From contig JAUICZ010000001.1 in assembly GCA_030429205.1 (NCBI GenBank), positions 796,806 to 860,805 of the forward strand: a stretch of DNA of 64,000 nucleotides, in the 5' to 3' direction. How positions within the stretch are numbered: the first letter of the stretch is position 1; the number at the start of each line of letters is the position of its first letter. The stretch is from Bacteroidia bacterium (GTDB lineage: Bacteria > Bacteroidota > Bacteroidia > Chitinophagales > Chitinophagaceae). Below the pieces are notes generated by a model that ran no database searches, was not told where the DNA came from, and was given only the letters and a program-made list of their open reading frames with translations. Below are positions 27,119 to 35,663 of the stretch, one piece after another. The translations under genes and the position numbers were made by a program.

Positions 27119-27119
27119 T

Positions 27120-27149
27120 TTTGGTAATGACCTTAAAGTACTATTTTTG
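27120..27149 (+). promoter_or_regulatory. Promoter of the mannose-1-phosphate guanylyltransferase gene
   Basis: TTTG (27120-27123), 18 bases, then TATTTTTG (27142-27149), a perfect Bacteroidota match. The leader to the ATG at 27170 is about 15 bases. It starts where the nfu terminator ends. Confidence 0.7.
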
Positions 27150-27169
27150 GTGCTTCTGAAACGAAATTG

Positions 27170-28255
27170 ATGAACGAAAAGAATAATTACGTTGCTATAA
27201 TGGCCGGGGGAATTGGTAGTAGGTTCTGGCCTGTAAGCAGAGCCAGCTACCCAAAGCAATTCTTAGACCTGTTAGGTACCGGTAAATCTTTAATACAGTG
27301 GACGTATAATCGCTTCAGCAAGATTGTACCCCAGGAGAATATATATTTTATTACCAACCAGAGCTATATAGAAACGCTTAAGGAGCAAATCCCTGAGATC
27401 TCTGACGATAATATTATTAGTGAGCCATCAAGAAAAAATACCAGCCCCTGTGCTGCATATTTTGCGCATAAGCTGCTGGCTATGAATCCTGATGCTAATA
27501 TTATCATGTCTCCGGCAGACCACCTTATCATGGATGAGGAAGCGTTTGAAAAAACAGCTAAAGAGGCTTTGTCATTTGTATCGCAGAACGATGCTCTGCT
27601 GACACTGGGAATAAAACCTACAAGGCCTGACACCGGATACGGATATATACAGTACGATGTTGAAGAGTCTTTGAATAAAGTATACCGTGTTAAAACGTTT
27701 ACTGAAAAACCAACTTTAGAGCTGGCAAAAACCTTCATAAAGAGTGGTGACTTCCTTTGGAACTCGGGCATATTTGTATGGAATGTAAAAACCATCATGA
27801 ATGCACTGGAGCAATACCAGCCTGAGCTGAATGAAGTGTTCTTGCACGCAACGGATGTATATAACACTCCTAAAGAAAGAGAAACCATAAGTGCACTCTA
27901 TACTCAATGCACGAATATTTCTATTGACTATGGTATTATGGAAAAGGCAAAGAATGTGTTTGTAATTCCATCTTATTTTGGTTGGTCAGATTTGGGTACA
28001 TGGGAAAGTGCTTATGAGAACTCTGATAAAGACTATCTGGGCAATGCCGTATATGGTAAAAACGTTATGGTGGTAGATGCCAACGAGTGTATGATAAAAG
28101 CACCTGACAATAAGTTGGTAGTGTTACAAGGTCTGGAAGAGTTTGTAGTGATTGATACGGATGATGTGTTGTTGATTTGCCAGAGAAACCGCGAGCAGCA
28201 GATAAAAGAATACGTTGCTGAAGTAAAGCGCAATAAAGGCGATAAATATCTTTAA
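27170..28255 (+). CDS. Mannose-1-phosphate guanylyltransferase
   Basis: Makes GDP-mannose from GTP and mannose-1-phosphate for surface glycans and fucose derivatives. The 361-residue protein starts at the ATG at 27170; an in-frame TTG precedes it. The nucleotidyltransferase loop is IMAGGIGSRFWPVSRASYPKQF. IIMSPADHLI contains the metal-binding Asp, and FTEKPTLELAKTFI and WNSGIFVWNV are substrate-contact motifs. It lacks the extra isomerase domain of bifunctional enzymes. The aminotransferase gene follows after two bases. Confidence 0.93.
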   Translation: MNEKNNYVAIMAGGIGSRFWPVSRASYPKQFLDLLGTGKSLIQWTYNRFSKIVPQENIYFITNQSYIETLKEQIPEISDDNIISEPSRKNTSPCAAYFAHKLLAMNPDANIIMSPADHLIMDEEAFEKTAKEALSFVSQNDALLTLGIKPTRPDTGYGYIQYDVEESLNKVYRVKTFTEKPTLELAKTFIKSGDFLWNSGIFVWNVKTIMNALEQYQPELNEVFLHATDVYNTPKERETISALYTQCTNISIDYGIMEKAKNVFVIPSYFGWSDLGTWESAYENSDKDYLGNAVYGKNVMVVDANECMIKAPDNKLVVLQGLEEFVVIDTDDVLLICQRNREQQIKEYVAEVKRNKGDKYL

Positions 28256-28257
28256 AC

Positions 28258-29403
28258 ATGAACTTGCCGGCCAAACACTCTGTAAAGGGTAATACAATAT
28301 TTACTGTAATGAGTGCCCTGGCGCACGAGCACAACGCGATCAATCTATCGCAGGGGTTCCCCGATTTTCCTATTGATAGCAAGTTGGGCGAACTGTTATT
28401 GGAAGCATCGCAAAAAGGCTTTAATCAATACGCCCCAATGGCGGGGCTGCCTATGTTGCGCGAAGCAATCGTAAATGATTTTAAGAAACGGTACAATGTC
28501 GATGTTGACGCGGATACAGAAGTAACGGTTACGCCCGGTGCTACTTATGGTATATACACTGCTTTTACATCAATACTGCAAAAGGGCGATGAGGTAATAG
28601 TTCTGGAGCCTGCTTACGATAGTTATATACCGAATATAGAAACCAATGGTGCTGTTGTAGTGCCTGTTAGTTTAACTACCCCAACTTATCATGTTGACTG
28701 GAATAAAGTAAAAGATGCCATTACCGATAAGACAAGGGCGATAATAGTAAATACCCCACACAACCCAACCGGTGCAATCTGGACAAAAGAAGACTGGGAC
28801 AGCTTGGCTGAGGTAATACGTGGTACAGATATTATTGTATTGTCTGACGAAGTGTATGAGCAGATTGTTTTTGATGATAAGCAGCACTATACGGTATTAC
28901 AGCACGAGGAGTTGCGTCAGAAAAGCTTTGCGATCTTTTCTTTTGGTAAGGTGTATCATAATACCGGCTGGAAGATGGGGTTTGTAATTGCACCACAGGC
29001 ATTAACGAATGCGTTTAGGAGTATTCATCAATTCTTAGTCTTTTCTGTAAATACGCCTGCACAGTATGCTTTATCACAATACTTGTCGCAACCATCTTTA
29101 CCGAGTGTTAGCGGAATGATGCAGCAAAAGCGCGATCATTTCCTCAAATTAATGGAGGGCACTCCTTTTACGATACATACCCCTGCAGGTGGTAGTTATT
29201 TCCAAACAGTTGGTTACGAACAAATAAACGACATGCCTGACATGGAGTTTGCCCAGTGGCTGACGAAAGAATATGGTGTAGCTACGATACCTATTAGTGC
29301 ATTTTACAGCAATAGGCAAGATGACAAGACCATACGTTTCTGTTTTGCGAAAAAAGAAGAAACACTGGAGCGGGCAGTTGAGAAGTTGTTGAGGCTTTCA
29401 TAA
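28258..29403 (+). CDS. PLP-dependent methionine-type aminotransferase
   Basis: Fold-type I class I/II aminotransferase, 381 residues, resembling E. coli YbdL and kynurenine aminotransferases. INLSQGFPDFPID begins the core. VNTPHNPTGAIW and LSDEVYEQIVF are cofactor-binding motifs. SFGKVYHNTGWKMGF contains the Schiff-base lysine, and IRFCFAKKEETL carries the carboxylate-binding Arg. The likely reaction is transamination of methionine or an aromatic amino acid, for example in methionine salvage. It is two bases behind the guanylyltransferase gene, but the two functions are not obviously related. Confidence 0.9.
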   Translation: MNLPAKHSVKGNTIFTVMSALAHEHNAINLSQGFPDFPIDSKLGELLLEASQKGFNQYAPMAGLPMLREAIVNDFKKRYNVDVDADTEVTVTPGATYGIYTAFTSILQKGDEVIVLEPAYDSYIPNIETNGAVVVPVSLTTPTYHVDWNKVKDAITDKTRAIIVNTPHNPTGAIWTKEDWDSLAEVIRGTDIIVLSDEVYEQIVFDDKQHYTVLQHEELRQKSFAIFSFGKVYHNTGWKMGFVIAPQALTNAFRSIHQFLVFSVNTPAQYALSQYLSQPSLPSVSGMMQQKRDHFLKLMEGTPFTIHTPAGGSYFQTVGYEQINDMPDMEFAQWLTKEYGVATIPISAFYSNRQDDKTIRFCFAKKEETLERAVEKLLRLS

Positions 29404-29431
29404 ATTTACTGTACTATTTACAGTAATACCT

Positions 29432-31222
29432 ATGCAAAATAAATTAGCATTTACCCTAAGGCTTGTATTCAATCTTGTTTTTTTACTGGTTGTTGCTTAC
29501 CTGGTACGTTGGATGTATACATTCAAGTACGACGAGTTTGTATTGGAGGTGTGCAACAAAACATACAGGCCTGAGCTTTACGAGGAGTATGTAAACAGTT
29601 TGTTCTGGCACAGGTGTTTTAAATACACGCGTTGGGGGTTGATATTACTTACAGGTATTTGGGGCTTATTTATTTTAGCACTGTTGGCGTTTCGTCGCAA
29701 GGGCAACCGCTTGTATAATGCGTTGACAAAATCACTGATAGACAATTACAATGGTATTAAATCTCTGGACGTATACGTTCGAATTTCACTGCTTTTGTTG
29801 CTGGCAATACAGTTGATAATGTTTACGTATTATGTTGTTTACCTGCCTTACCATTACGACGAGGCATTTACCTATACTTTTTTCTCAGGTAAGGGTATCA
29901 TATCATCTATCTCTTTTTACCCCGCACCTAATAACCATGTATTCCATAATATACTGTCCAGCATATTTTTAAAACTACCGGTACATGTAGTTACTGCTAT
30001 ACGGTTAGATAACTTGCTGGCAAGTGTTATTGCCACCTATTACTTTTTCAAATTGACCAACAAGGTGGTATTGCAACGTGTCGCAATCATAGCTACTGTG
30101 TTTTTTGCATTTTGCTATCCGTTTATACACTACAGCATGCAATCCAGAGGGTATGGCTTGTTGGTATTATTCTCTGTGTTATCTATATACGCTGTAGTTT
30201 CTATAGCAGAAGGGAAGAGCATGAAAAAATACATTGCACTATATATCTTAAGCAGTGTATTGGGCTTTTTCACAATCCCGTCTTTCCTGTATTGCTTTGT
30301 AGTGGTTAATATATTCTTGTTTCTGCATTGCATAGTCAGGTTTAATTTAAAAAACCTCGGCATTGCAGTATTGTCGAACGTATTGATTGGCGGGTTAACC
30401 TTACTATTATATACGCCCATTATTATCAGAAATACAGCAAAAGCGCTAACAGATCATAATGGAATGACCAATAGTGGTTTGCAATATGTGCGTGAAAACT
30501 ATATACCTCATTTGAAGGAAGTGCTGGGCTTCTTTACTGCATATGCTACAAATAATTTGTATTGGGTTATTGCATTAATAGTTGGTGTAGCCTTGTATTT
30601 GGTAAAGAATAAATACTTCACAAGGTTTTATGCTCTATTCATGATATGCCTGTTGGTATCGCCGGTGCCTATAATGTTTGCCCACCAAACGGTGCCATTC
30701 ACCAGAACATGGATACATTTGATAGTACCGCTATGGGTAGCCTTTGCAATGGTAGTAAACCTGCTTTTAGGGTGGGTGACAACACGCACGAAATATTCAA
30801 ACAAGCATGTGCTGGGTGTTGTAACATTGTTGGTATTGGTTATCAGTTCTGTAGTGTTGCACCAACGTTTTAGAACGGAGCATAAAAAGGTAGCTGTTGT
30901 TGACTATGTGGTGGAAGACTACTTTAAAATACTTAGACCTAAATTGCCCAAGATATCGAGCTATGCAAGAAGTGCAGAGCCGGGAGACCTGAGCTACTTT
31001 ATTGGTGAGAATCTGAACTTCGAAAAAGTGATCTCTAATGATGAGGGCAAAGGCTTGCATTGGGAAACTGTAAAAGCCAATGATACACCTAAGCTAGATG
31101 TAGTGATATTAGATAAGCGCGTAGCATCGTTACCACTGCATTTAGAAAACTATACAGAGGTAAAAAATGAAAACGACTACTTTATTGTTTATCTGAAAAA
31201 AGAGATAGACGACAGTGAATAG
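29432..31222 (+). CDS. Multi-pass membrane protein, candidate GT-C glycosyltransferase
   Basis: The 596-residue protein has about 12 hydrophobic segments and a soluble C-terminal domain of about 120 residues. After the third helix, YHYDEAFTYTFF provides an acidic pair in the first large loop, the position of the catalytic acid in GT-C enzymes such as ArnT and PMT. APNNHVFHNILSSIF and SMQSRGYGLLVLFSVLSIYA are also in line with the dolichyl-phosphate-mannose type family. Donor and acceptor are unknown; nearby GDP-mannose synthesis is suggestive. It starts 28 bases after the aminotransferase and ends at a terminator. Confidence 0.72.
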   Translation: MQNKLAFTLRLVFNLVFLLVVAYLVRWMYTFKYDEFVLEVCNKTYRPELYEEYVNSLFWHRCFKYTRWGLILLTGIWGLFILALLAFRRKGNRLYNALTKSLIDNYNGIKSLDVYVRISLLLLLAIQLIMFTYYVVYLPYHYDEAFTYTFFSGKGIISSISFYPAPNNHVFHNILSSIFLKLPVHVVTAIRLDNLLASVIATYYFFKLTNKVVLQRVAIIATVFFAFCYPFIHYSMQSRGYGLLVLFSVLSIYAVVSIAEGKSMKKYIALYILSSVLGFFTIPSFLYCFVVVNIFLFLHCIVRFNLKNLGIAVLSNVLIGGLTLLLYTPIIIRNTAKALTDHNGMTNSGLQYVRENYIPHLKEVLGFFTAYATNNLYWVIALIVGVALYLVKNKYFTRFYALFMICLLVSPVPIMFAHQTVPFTRTWIHLIVPLWVAFAMVVNLLLGWVTTRTKYSNKHVLGVVTLLVLVISSVVLHQRFRTEHKKVAVVDYVVEDYFKILRPKLPKISSYARSAEPGDLSYFIGENLNFEKVISNDEGKGLHWETVKANDTPKLDVVILDKRVASLPLHLENYTEVKNENDYFIVYLKKEIDDSE

Positions 31223-31246
31223 TATTTGCTAAGTAGCTTTCATTTC

Positions 31247-31269
31247 AAAGAGCTGTTGCAGCTCTTTTT
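31247..31269 (+). terminator. Terminator of the GT-C-like gene
   Basis: AAAGAGCTG, 3-nt loop, CAGCTCTTT, followed by TTT. It lies 25 bases past the stop codon. Confidence 0.88.
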
Positions 31270-31419
31270 TCCTTATACCTAATATCGCTTCATTACATAA
31301 AACCAATGCTTCATTTATTGGTTCTATCTGTTCGTTACATTCTTTAAAGGGTTGATAATAGCTCTGGCTATTTTGTTGTCGTTATAGCTATTTATTTACT
31401 TTTTAAAACTTTTACGACT

Positions 31420-33324
31420 ATGAAAAAAATGATGTTGTTATTTTCATTTCTATTGTTTGTTCAAAATGTGTTTGCGCATGAACTGCAGCATTACGGTCTT
31501 ACCTTATACGGTTATAATTGGTATACCCCTGGCAGTACAACAACAGTAAATATGGATCCGTGCACAAATTCTGGCCTTGCCAGTTTTAGGGTAGTTTCCG
31601 AGCAGTCTGCATATGTTTATTTAAGGGATGGAGACCCTTTAATAGGTCCGTATGTTTGGGATATTTCAGTTCAGTTGTACGATGCAACAACCGGTCAGAC
31701 TATTAAGGTTTATACAAATGCTAATATTCCGGCAGGAAGTGAGACGCAAATCGATAATGAATTGACAAGTTTGGATCTTCAATCTACAGATTTTGAATAT
31801 ACAAACGATCATAAAATGATATACTATTTTAATGATATTGAGGTATATGACGGGCATACTTATCAAATCCATTTTTCTATTATCAATGAAGATCTAGGTT
31901 TGCCATTTAACAATACTACCCAAACCAGCGCATGGACAAACTCTGTTGTTGTGAATGGTAGTTTTAGTAGCCTTGGTGGTTGGTATCATAAGCAGGTTGA
32001 CCCTTCATTTACAAGTGTTTCTACCGGTGATATTACGGGTGTTGACCTTGGTAGCCAAAATGAGTTTTTTATAGGTTCAGATAATCGAGTATATAATATT
32101 GTTCATGCCAATGGTCAGTATAATATCTGGTGTTTAGATTGGAATTTTACACAAGCTGCACCTGGTTCTCTTGTTGCAAGCCAATACGATGGGGATGTTT
32201 TTTTTACAGGTACTGATGGTAGAGTGTACCACTGCAGGTGGGAAAATAATCAATGGAATATTTGGTGCCTTGACTGGAACTTCACACAAGCGGCACCAGG
32301 TGCTATTACCGTTAATTCAAGCAATGGGGATGTTTTTTTGATAGGTACTGACGGTAGATTATATCAATGCAGATGGGAAAATAACCAATGGAATACCTGG
32401 TGCCTCGACTGGAACTTCACACAGGCGGCCCCTGGTGCTATTACAGTAAATTCTAGTAATGGAGATGTTTATTTTATTGGTACAGACAGCAGGGTCTACC
32501 ATGCAAAGTGGTTGAATAACCAATGGAATGTTTGGCCAATTGATTGGAATTTCAACTATGCTGCCCCGGGTGCTATTACTGTAGATGAAAGCAGCGGGGA
32601 TGTTTTTGTTACTGGTACAGATAATAGGTTATATCATTGTCGCTGGTGGAATAATCAATGGAATGTATGGTGCCTTGATTGGAACTTTACACAGGTTGCC
32701 CCAGGTGCCCTTGCTTGTCAGAAGGATAATGGTCATGTTCGTTTCATAGGTACTGATAATAAATTATATCATGCGGTATGGGATAATAATCAATGGAACA
32801 TGTGGGGGATTGATAACAACTATACTGCCACACAGGGGGCATTAGGTGTACACTGGAAAAATTTCGGCAACAAAAAACACGATATGATACTTTCCAGAGA
32901 TAATCAAGGAAGATTGAATATCCATTATTGGATCAGTTGTGCTAATGCTAAACCGGGTAAAACCGATCCCGATAAAGAGATGGAACAAAAGATCGCTTAT
33001 TATAAAGCTAACAAAGAACAATACCTCAACTCGAACTCCTTAGCTGCAACATTGTCTGCAAGTGAGCAATCTGAGTTGATGGTACAACCTAACCCTGTTG
33101 TTGGTGATGCTACAATAAGCTTTTATACGGATAAAAATGAAACAGTAACATTGAGTGTATTTGATATAACAGGTTCGAAGGTGAGAGAAATACTTAATAG
33201 TAAAACACTTCAAGAGGGCAGACACAGTTATCAATTCTCGAAAGAAGAGCTTGTACCGGGAATGTATATAGTAACGCTACAAACAAGTGAGAAGAATATC
33301 ACCCAGAAGTTCATTATTCAATAA
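31420..33324 (+). CDS. T9SS-exported protein with six 45-residue propeller-like repeats
   Basis: The 634-residue protein has a signal peptide (ending VFAHE) and an N-terminal beta domain of about 200 residues. Six consecutive 45-residue repeats follow (about residues 221-490), with consensus GTDxRLYHCRWxNNQWNxW. A C-terminal T9SS sorting domain begins VQPNPVVGDATISFYTD and ends ITQKFIIQ. The Trp-rich repeats resemble tectonin and PLL lectin propellers, so a surface or secreted sugar-binding role is plausible but unproven. It is a single gene with its own hairpin terminator. Confidence 0.87.
   Translation: MKKMMLLFSFLLFVQNVFAHELQHYGLTLYGYNWYTPGSTTTVNMDPCTNSGLASFRVVSEQSAYVYLRDGDPLIGPYVWDISVQLYDATTGQTIKVYTNANIPAGSETQIDNELTSLDLQSTDFEYTNDHKMIYYFNDIEVYDGHTYQIHFSIINEDLGLPFNNTTQTSAWTNSVVVNGSFSSLGGWYHKQVDPSFTSVSTGDITGVDLGSQNEFFIGSDNRVYNIVHANGQYNIWCLDWNFTQAAPGSLVASQYDGDVFFTGTDGRVYHCRWENNQWNIWCLDWNFTQAAPGAITVNSSNGDVFLIGTDGRLYQCRWENNQWNTWCLDWNFTQAAPGAITVNSSNGDVYFIGTDSRVYHAKWLNNQWNVWPIDWNFNYAAPGAITVDESSGDVFVTGTDNRLYHCRWWNNQWNVWCLDWNFTQVAPGALACQKDNGHVRFIGTDNKLYHAVWDNNQWNMWGIDNNYTATQGALGVHWKNFGNKKHDMILSRDNQGRLNIHYWISCANAKPGKTDPDKEMEQKIAYYKANKEQYLNSNSLAATLSASEQSELMVQPNPVVGDATISFYTDKNETVTLSVFDITGSKVREILNSKTLQEGRHSYQFSKEELVPGMYIVTLQTSEKNITQKFIIQ
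32080..32889 (+). repeat. Six tandem 135-bp coding repeats
   Basis: In-frame repeats with a period of 135 bases encode the 45-residue units. Units 2 and 3 are almost identical as protein yet differ at many synonymous bases (for example GGTGCCTTGACTGG against GGTGCCTCGACTGG). This points to selection on the protein rather than a fresh DNA duplication. The last unit is the most diverged. Confidence 0.9.
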
Positions 33325-33349
33325 TCTTATGTAAAAACAAGCAGTATAT

Positions 33350-33378
33350 ATTTAAAGCCCCTTAAGGGGGCTTTAAAT
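33350..33378. terminator. Hairpin between the propeller gene and mqnC
   Basis: ATTTAAAGCCCC and AGGGGGCTTTAAAT form a long stem of about 12 bp, with a loop of only a few bases, between convergent genes. The arms have AT-rich outer ends rather than a clean T run, but position and stability suit a bidirectional terminator. Confidence 0.8.
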
Positions 33379-33379
33379 A

Positions 33380-34513
33380 TTAATAAGTTATCTGTTGTTC
33401 TTCAATTGTTTCAGGTATATCCCTGAATTCATATTCCTGATTACGTAGTTGCGCAACAAAGCCAGCCTCGTTAATAGCATTTTGTATGCCTTTGTATGTA
33501 AACCGGTGTGGTGCACCTGCCGCACTCACTACATTCTCTTCGATCATGATGGAGCCAAAATCGTTAGCGCCGGCATGCAAACAGAGTTGTGCTATATCTT
33601 TACCTACCGTCAGCCAAGATGCCTGAATATTTTTCACATTCGGTAGCATGATGCGGCTCATAGCAATCATACGTACATACTCTTCTCCTGTGGTTAAGTT
33701 CTTAGTGCCGCGTATGCGTTTCAGTAAGGTATCTACATCCTGGAATGTCCACGGAATGAATGCAATGAACCCTTTGGCATCTTCCGGTTTCTTCGCCTGC
33801 ACTTCGCGAATTTTCACTAAATGCTCAAAACGTTCTTGTATAGTTTCCACATGCCCGAACATCATTGTAGCACTGGTAGTTAAACCCACTTTATGTGCTT
33901 CGTGCATAATATCCAGCCACTCCTGCGCGCCGCACTTCCCTTTCGATATCAATCTGCGTACACGATCATCCAGTATTTCAGCACCCGGGCCCGGCATGCT
34001 ATCCATACCTGCTTCTTTAAGTGCTGTTAATGCCTCGTTTGGTGTTACACCAGATACCTTGCAGATGTGTGCTACTTCTGGCGGGCCTAAAGCATGAAGT
34101 TTAAGATTGGGGTATATCTCTTTGAGTTGTTTGAAGAGGTCTGTGTAGTATGCTAAACCTAACTCAGGATGGTGGCCACCTTGTAGTAATAACTGTTCGC
34201 CACCGTATCTGAAGGTTTCGTCAATCTTTTCTTTGTAGGTCTCAATATCGGTAATGTAAGACTCCGGGTGCCCTGGTATACGGTAGAAGTTGCAAAATTT
34301 ACAGTTGGCAATACAAACATTGGTTGTGTTCATATTACGGTCAATGATCCAAGTAACTTTCCCGTGCGGTACTTGCTTTTTTCTCAACTCGTTGGCAACA
34401 AACATCAAGTCTGCCAATGGTGCATGCTCAAACAAGTACATGCCTTCTTCAACACTTAGCGCTTCAAAATCTAATGCACGCTTGTATAGTTCTGCTAAAT
34501 TCATCCCATCCAT
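33380..34513 (-). CDS. mqnC: Cyclic dehypoxanthinyl futalosine synthase
   Basis: Radical SAM enzyme of the futalosine route to menaquinone. It cyclises dehypoxanthinyl futalosine. The 377-residue protein has the cluster motif NVCIANCKFCNFYR (C67, C71, C74, spacing Cx3Cx2C). LLQGGHHPELGLAYY and the late phrase GANDFGSIMIEENVVSAAGA separate MqnC from the related MqnE. A second ATG lies at 34504. Other mqn genes are not nearby. A -7 box lies 8 bases before the first ATG, so either the mRNA is leaderless or 34504 is used. Confidence 0.92.
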   Translation of the reverse strand: MDGMNLAELYKRALDFEALSVEEGMYLFEHAPLADLMFVANELRKKQVPHGKVTWIIDRNMNTTNVCIANCKFCNFYRIPGHPESYITDIETYKEKIDETFRYGGEQLLLQGGHHPELGLAYYTDLFKQLKEIYPNLKLHALGPPEVAHICKVSGVTPNEALTALKEAGMDSMPGPGAEILDDRVRRLISKGKCGAQEWLDIMHEAHKVGLTTSATMMFGHVETIQERFEHLVKIREVQAKKPEDAKGFIAFIPWTFQDVDTLLKRIRGTKNLTTGEEYVRMIAMSRIMLPNVKNIQASWLTVGKDIAQLCLHAGANDFGSIMIEENVVSAAGAPHRFTYKGIQNAINEAGFVAQLRNQEYEFRDIPETIEEQQITY

Positions 34514-34520
34514 TAAGCTG

Positions 34521-34528
34521 CAAAATTA
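34521..34528 (-). promoter_or_regulatory. -7 box of mqnC
   Basis: TAATTTTG on the minus strand matches TAnnTTTG. It is only 8 bases from the first mqnC ATG. No convincing -33 element is seen. Confidence 0.42.
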
Positions 34529-34624
34529 ACTTAAAAACTGCGGAGTTATATATAAATATCCTATTCTGTTATATCGCTCATAAATATATGGAGCTATTGA
34601 TCTATTTCGCTATTTTTACGTGTA

Positions 34625-35095
34625 ATGAGCACGCACATACTCACATTATTCGGAGAGGAGATAGTTCCTGAGCAGTTACCTACTACCAGGAAAAAATCTA
34701 CCGGTGCAAAAAAGAAAAAGAAAGAAACAGTTGTTGAAGTGCAGCCTATTGCTGCTAGTAGCGAAGTGCTGAAAGATTGGGAAGGGGATAAAAGCTACTA
34801 CTCAATAGGTGAGGTAGCTAAGCTATTTAACGTGCGTACATCCAACATTCGTTACTGGACAAAAGAGTTTGGCTTAAAAGTACGTACCACCCGCAAAGGC
34901 GACAGGTTGTATACGCCTGAACGTGTAAAAGAGTTGCGTACTATTTACCATCTCGTAAAAGAGCGTGGCTTTACCATAAATGGTGCAAAAACAAAATTGA
35001 AGGAAAGCAAAAAAGTGACTGTAGGTTCTATTGACCTGAAAGACAGTTTGCTACAGTTGCGTAAAAAACTGGTCGACCTGAAAGACAGCCTTTGA
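34625..35095 (+). CDS. MerR-family transcriptional regulator
   Basis: The 156-residue DNA-binding protein has a Lys-rich N-terminal extension of about 55 residues, then a MerR winged helix: YSIGEVAKLFNVRTSNIRYW, then the wing and second helix GDRLYTPERVKELRTIYHLV. The C-terminal part is helical (DSLLQLRKKLVDLKDSL) and could be the dimer coil. There is no metal-binding cysteine set, so the inducer is unknown. A thioredoxin-like gene follows after one base and may be its target or simply its operon partner. Confidence 0.88.
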   Translation: MSTHILTLFGEEIVPEQLPTTRKKSTGAKKKKKETVVEVQPIAASSEVLKDWEGDKSYYSIGEVAKLFNVRTSNIRYWTKEFGLKVRTTRKGDRLYTPERVKELRTIYHLVKERGFTINGAKTKLKESKKVTVGSIDLKDSLLQLRKKLVDLKDSL

Positions 35096-35096
35096 T

Positions 35097-35636
35097 ATGC
35101 GTTTTTTAATACCCCTGCTACTGTTATTAAGTATGTCAGCATCTGCACAAACATTCAAGAAGCTTATAGACGAGGATACTAAGAAGACCTACTATAAGGG
35201 CAAGGTTAACTTTGACGATCTTAAATCTGAAAAGCTATTCACATGGTATGGCAAGCATGCAGACTACACCCCTAATAGTGATGTTGTTTCAGAATTAAGT
35301 GATGCATTGAAAAACTACAATGTAAAAATGGTGGTGTTTCTGGGTACATGGTGTAGCGATTCTCATGAGCTCGTGCCGAGGTTGGAGCGCGTACTTAGCG
35401 AGTGTCATTATGCTACTGATGAAATGCCGATGTATGCATTAGATCTCGAGAAAAACAGTTTAGACGGTGTAGCGCAGTCATATAATATTGAATACGTGCC
35501 TACCATTATACTGTTGCAGGATGGCAAGGAAATGGGCAGAATTATAGAAACTGTTGAAGAATCTCTGGAAAAAGATATGCTGAGGATAGTGCTGGACTAC
35601 CTGGGCGATCAGGTTGACTATAATAACGGATATTAA
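35097..35636 (+). CDS. Secreted thioredoxin-like protein with a single active-site Cys
   Basis: The 179-residue protein has a signal peptide (MRFLIPLLLLLSMSASA) and a thioredoxin fold. VVFLGTWCSDSHELVPRL is the active-site helix and YVPTIILLQDG the cis-proline loop. The usual CxxC is replaced by C86-S-D-S89, followed by H90. It cannot form the normal intramolecular disulfide, so it may act by a monothiol mechanism or only bind substrates. It lies one base behind the MerR gene and 27 bases before hutH, which has its own promoter. Confidence 0.85.
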   Translation: MRFLIPLLLLLSMSASAQTFKKLIDEDTKKTYYKGKVNFDDLKSEKLFTWYGKHADYTPNSDVVSELSDALKNYNVKMVVFLGTWCSDSHELVPRLERVLSECHYATDEMPMYALDLEKNSLDGVAQSYNIEYVPTIILLQDGKEMGRIIETVEESLEKDMLRIVLDYLGDQVDYNNGY

Positions 35637-35645
35637 CTACTTTTG
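35613..35645 (+). promoter_or_regulatory. Promoter of hutH
   Basis: GTTG (35613-35616), 21 bases, then TACTTTTG (35638-35645). It overlaps the end of the thioredoxin gene and lies 18 bases before the ATG at 35664. It overlaps an alternative TTG start at 35643, which argues against that start. Confidence 0.52.
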
Positions 35646-35663
35646 CCCAACAACACTAAGGGC

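Noticed and set aside
32080-32889. CRISPR-like or satellite repeat array
   Set aside because: The 135-base repeats are in frame and encode a continuous conserved protein motif without spacers.
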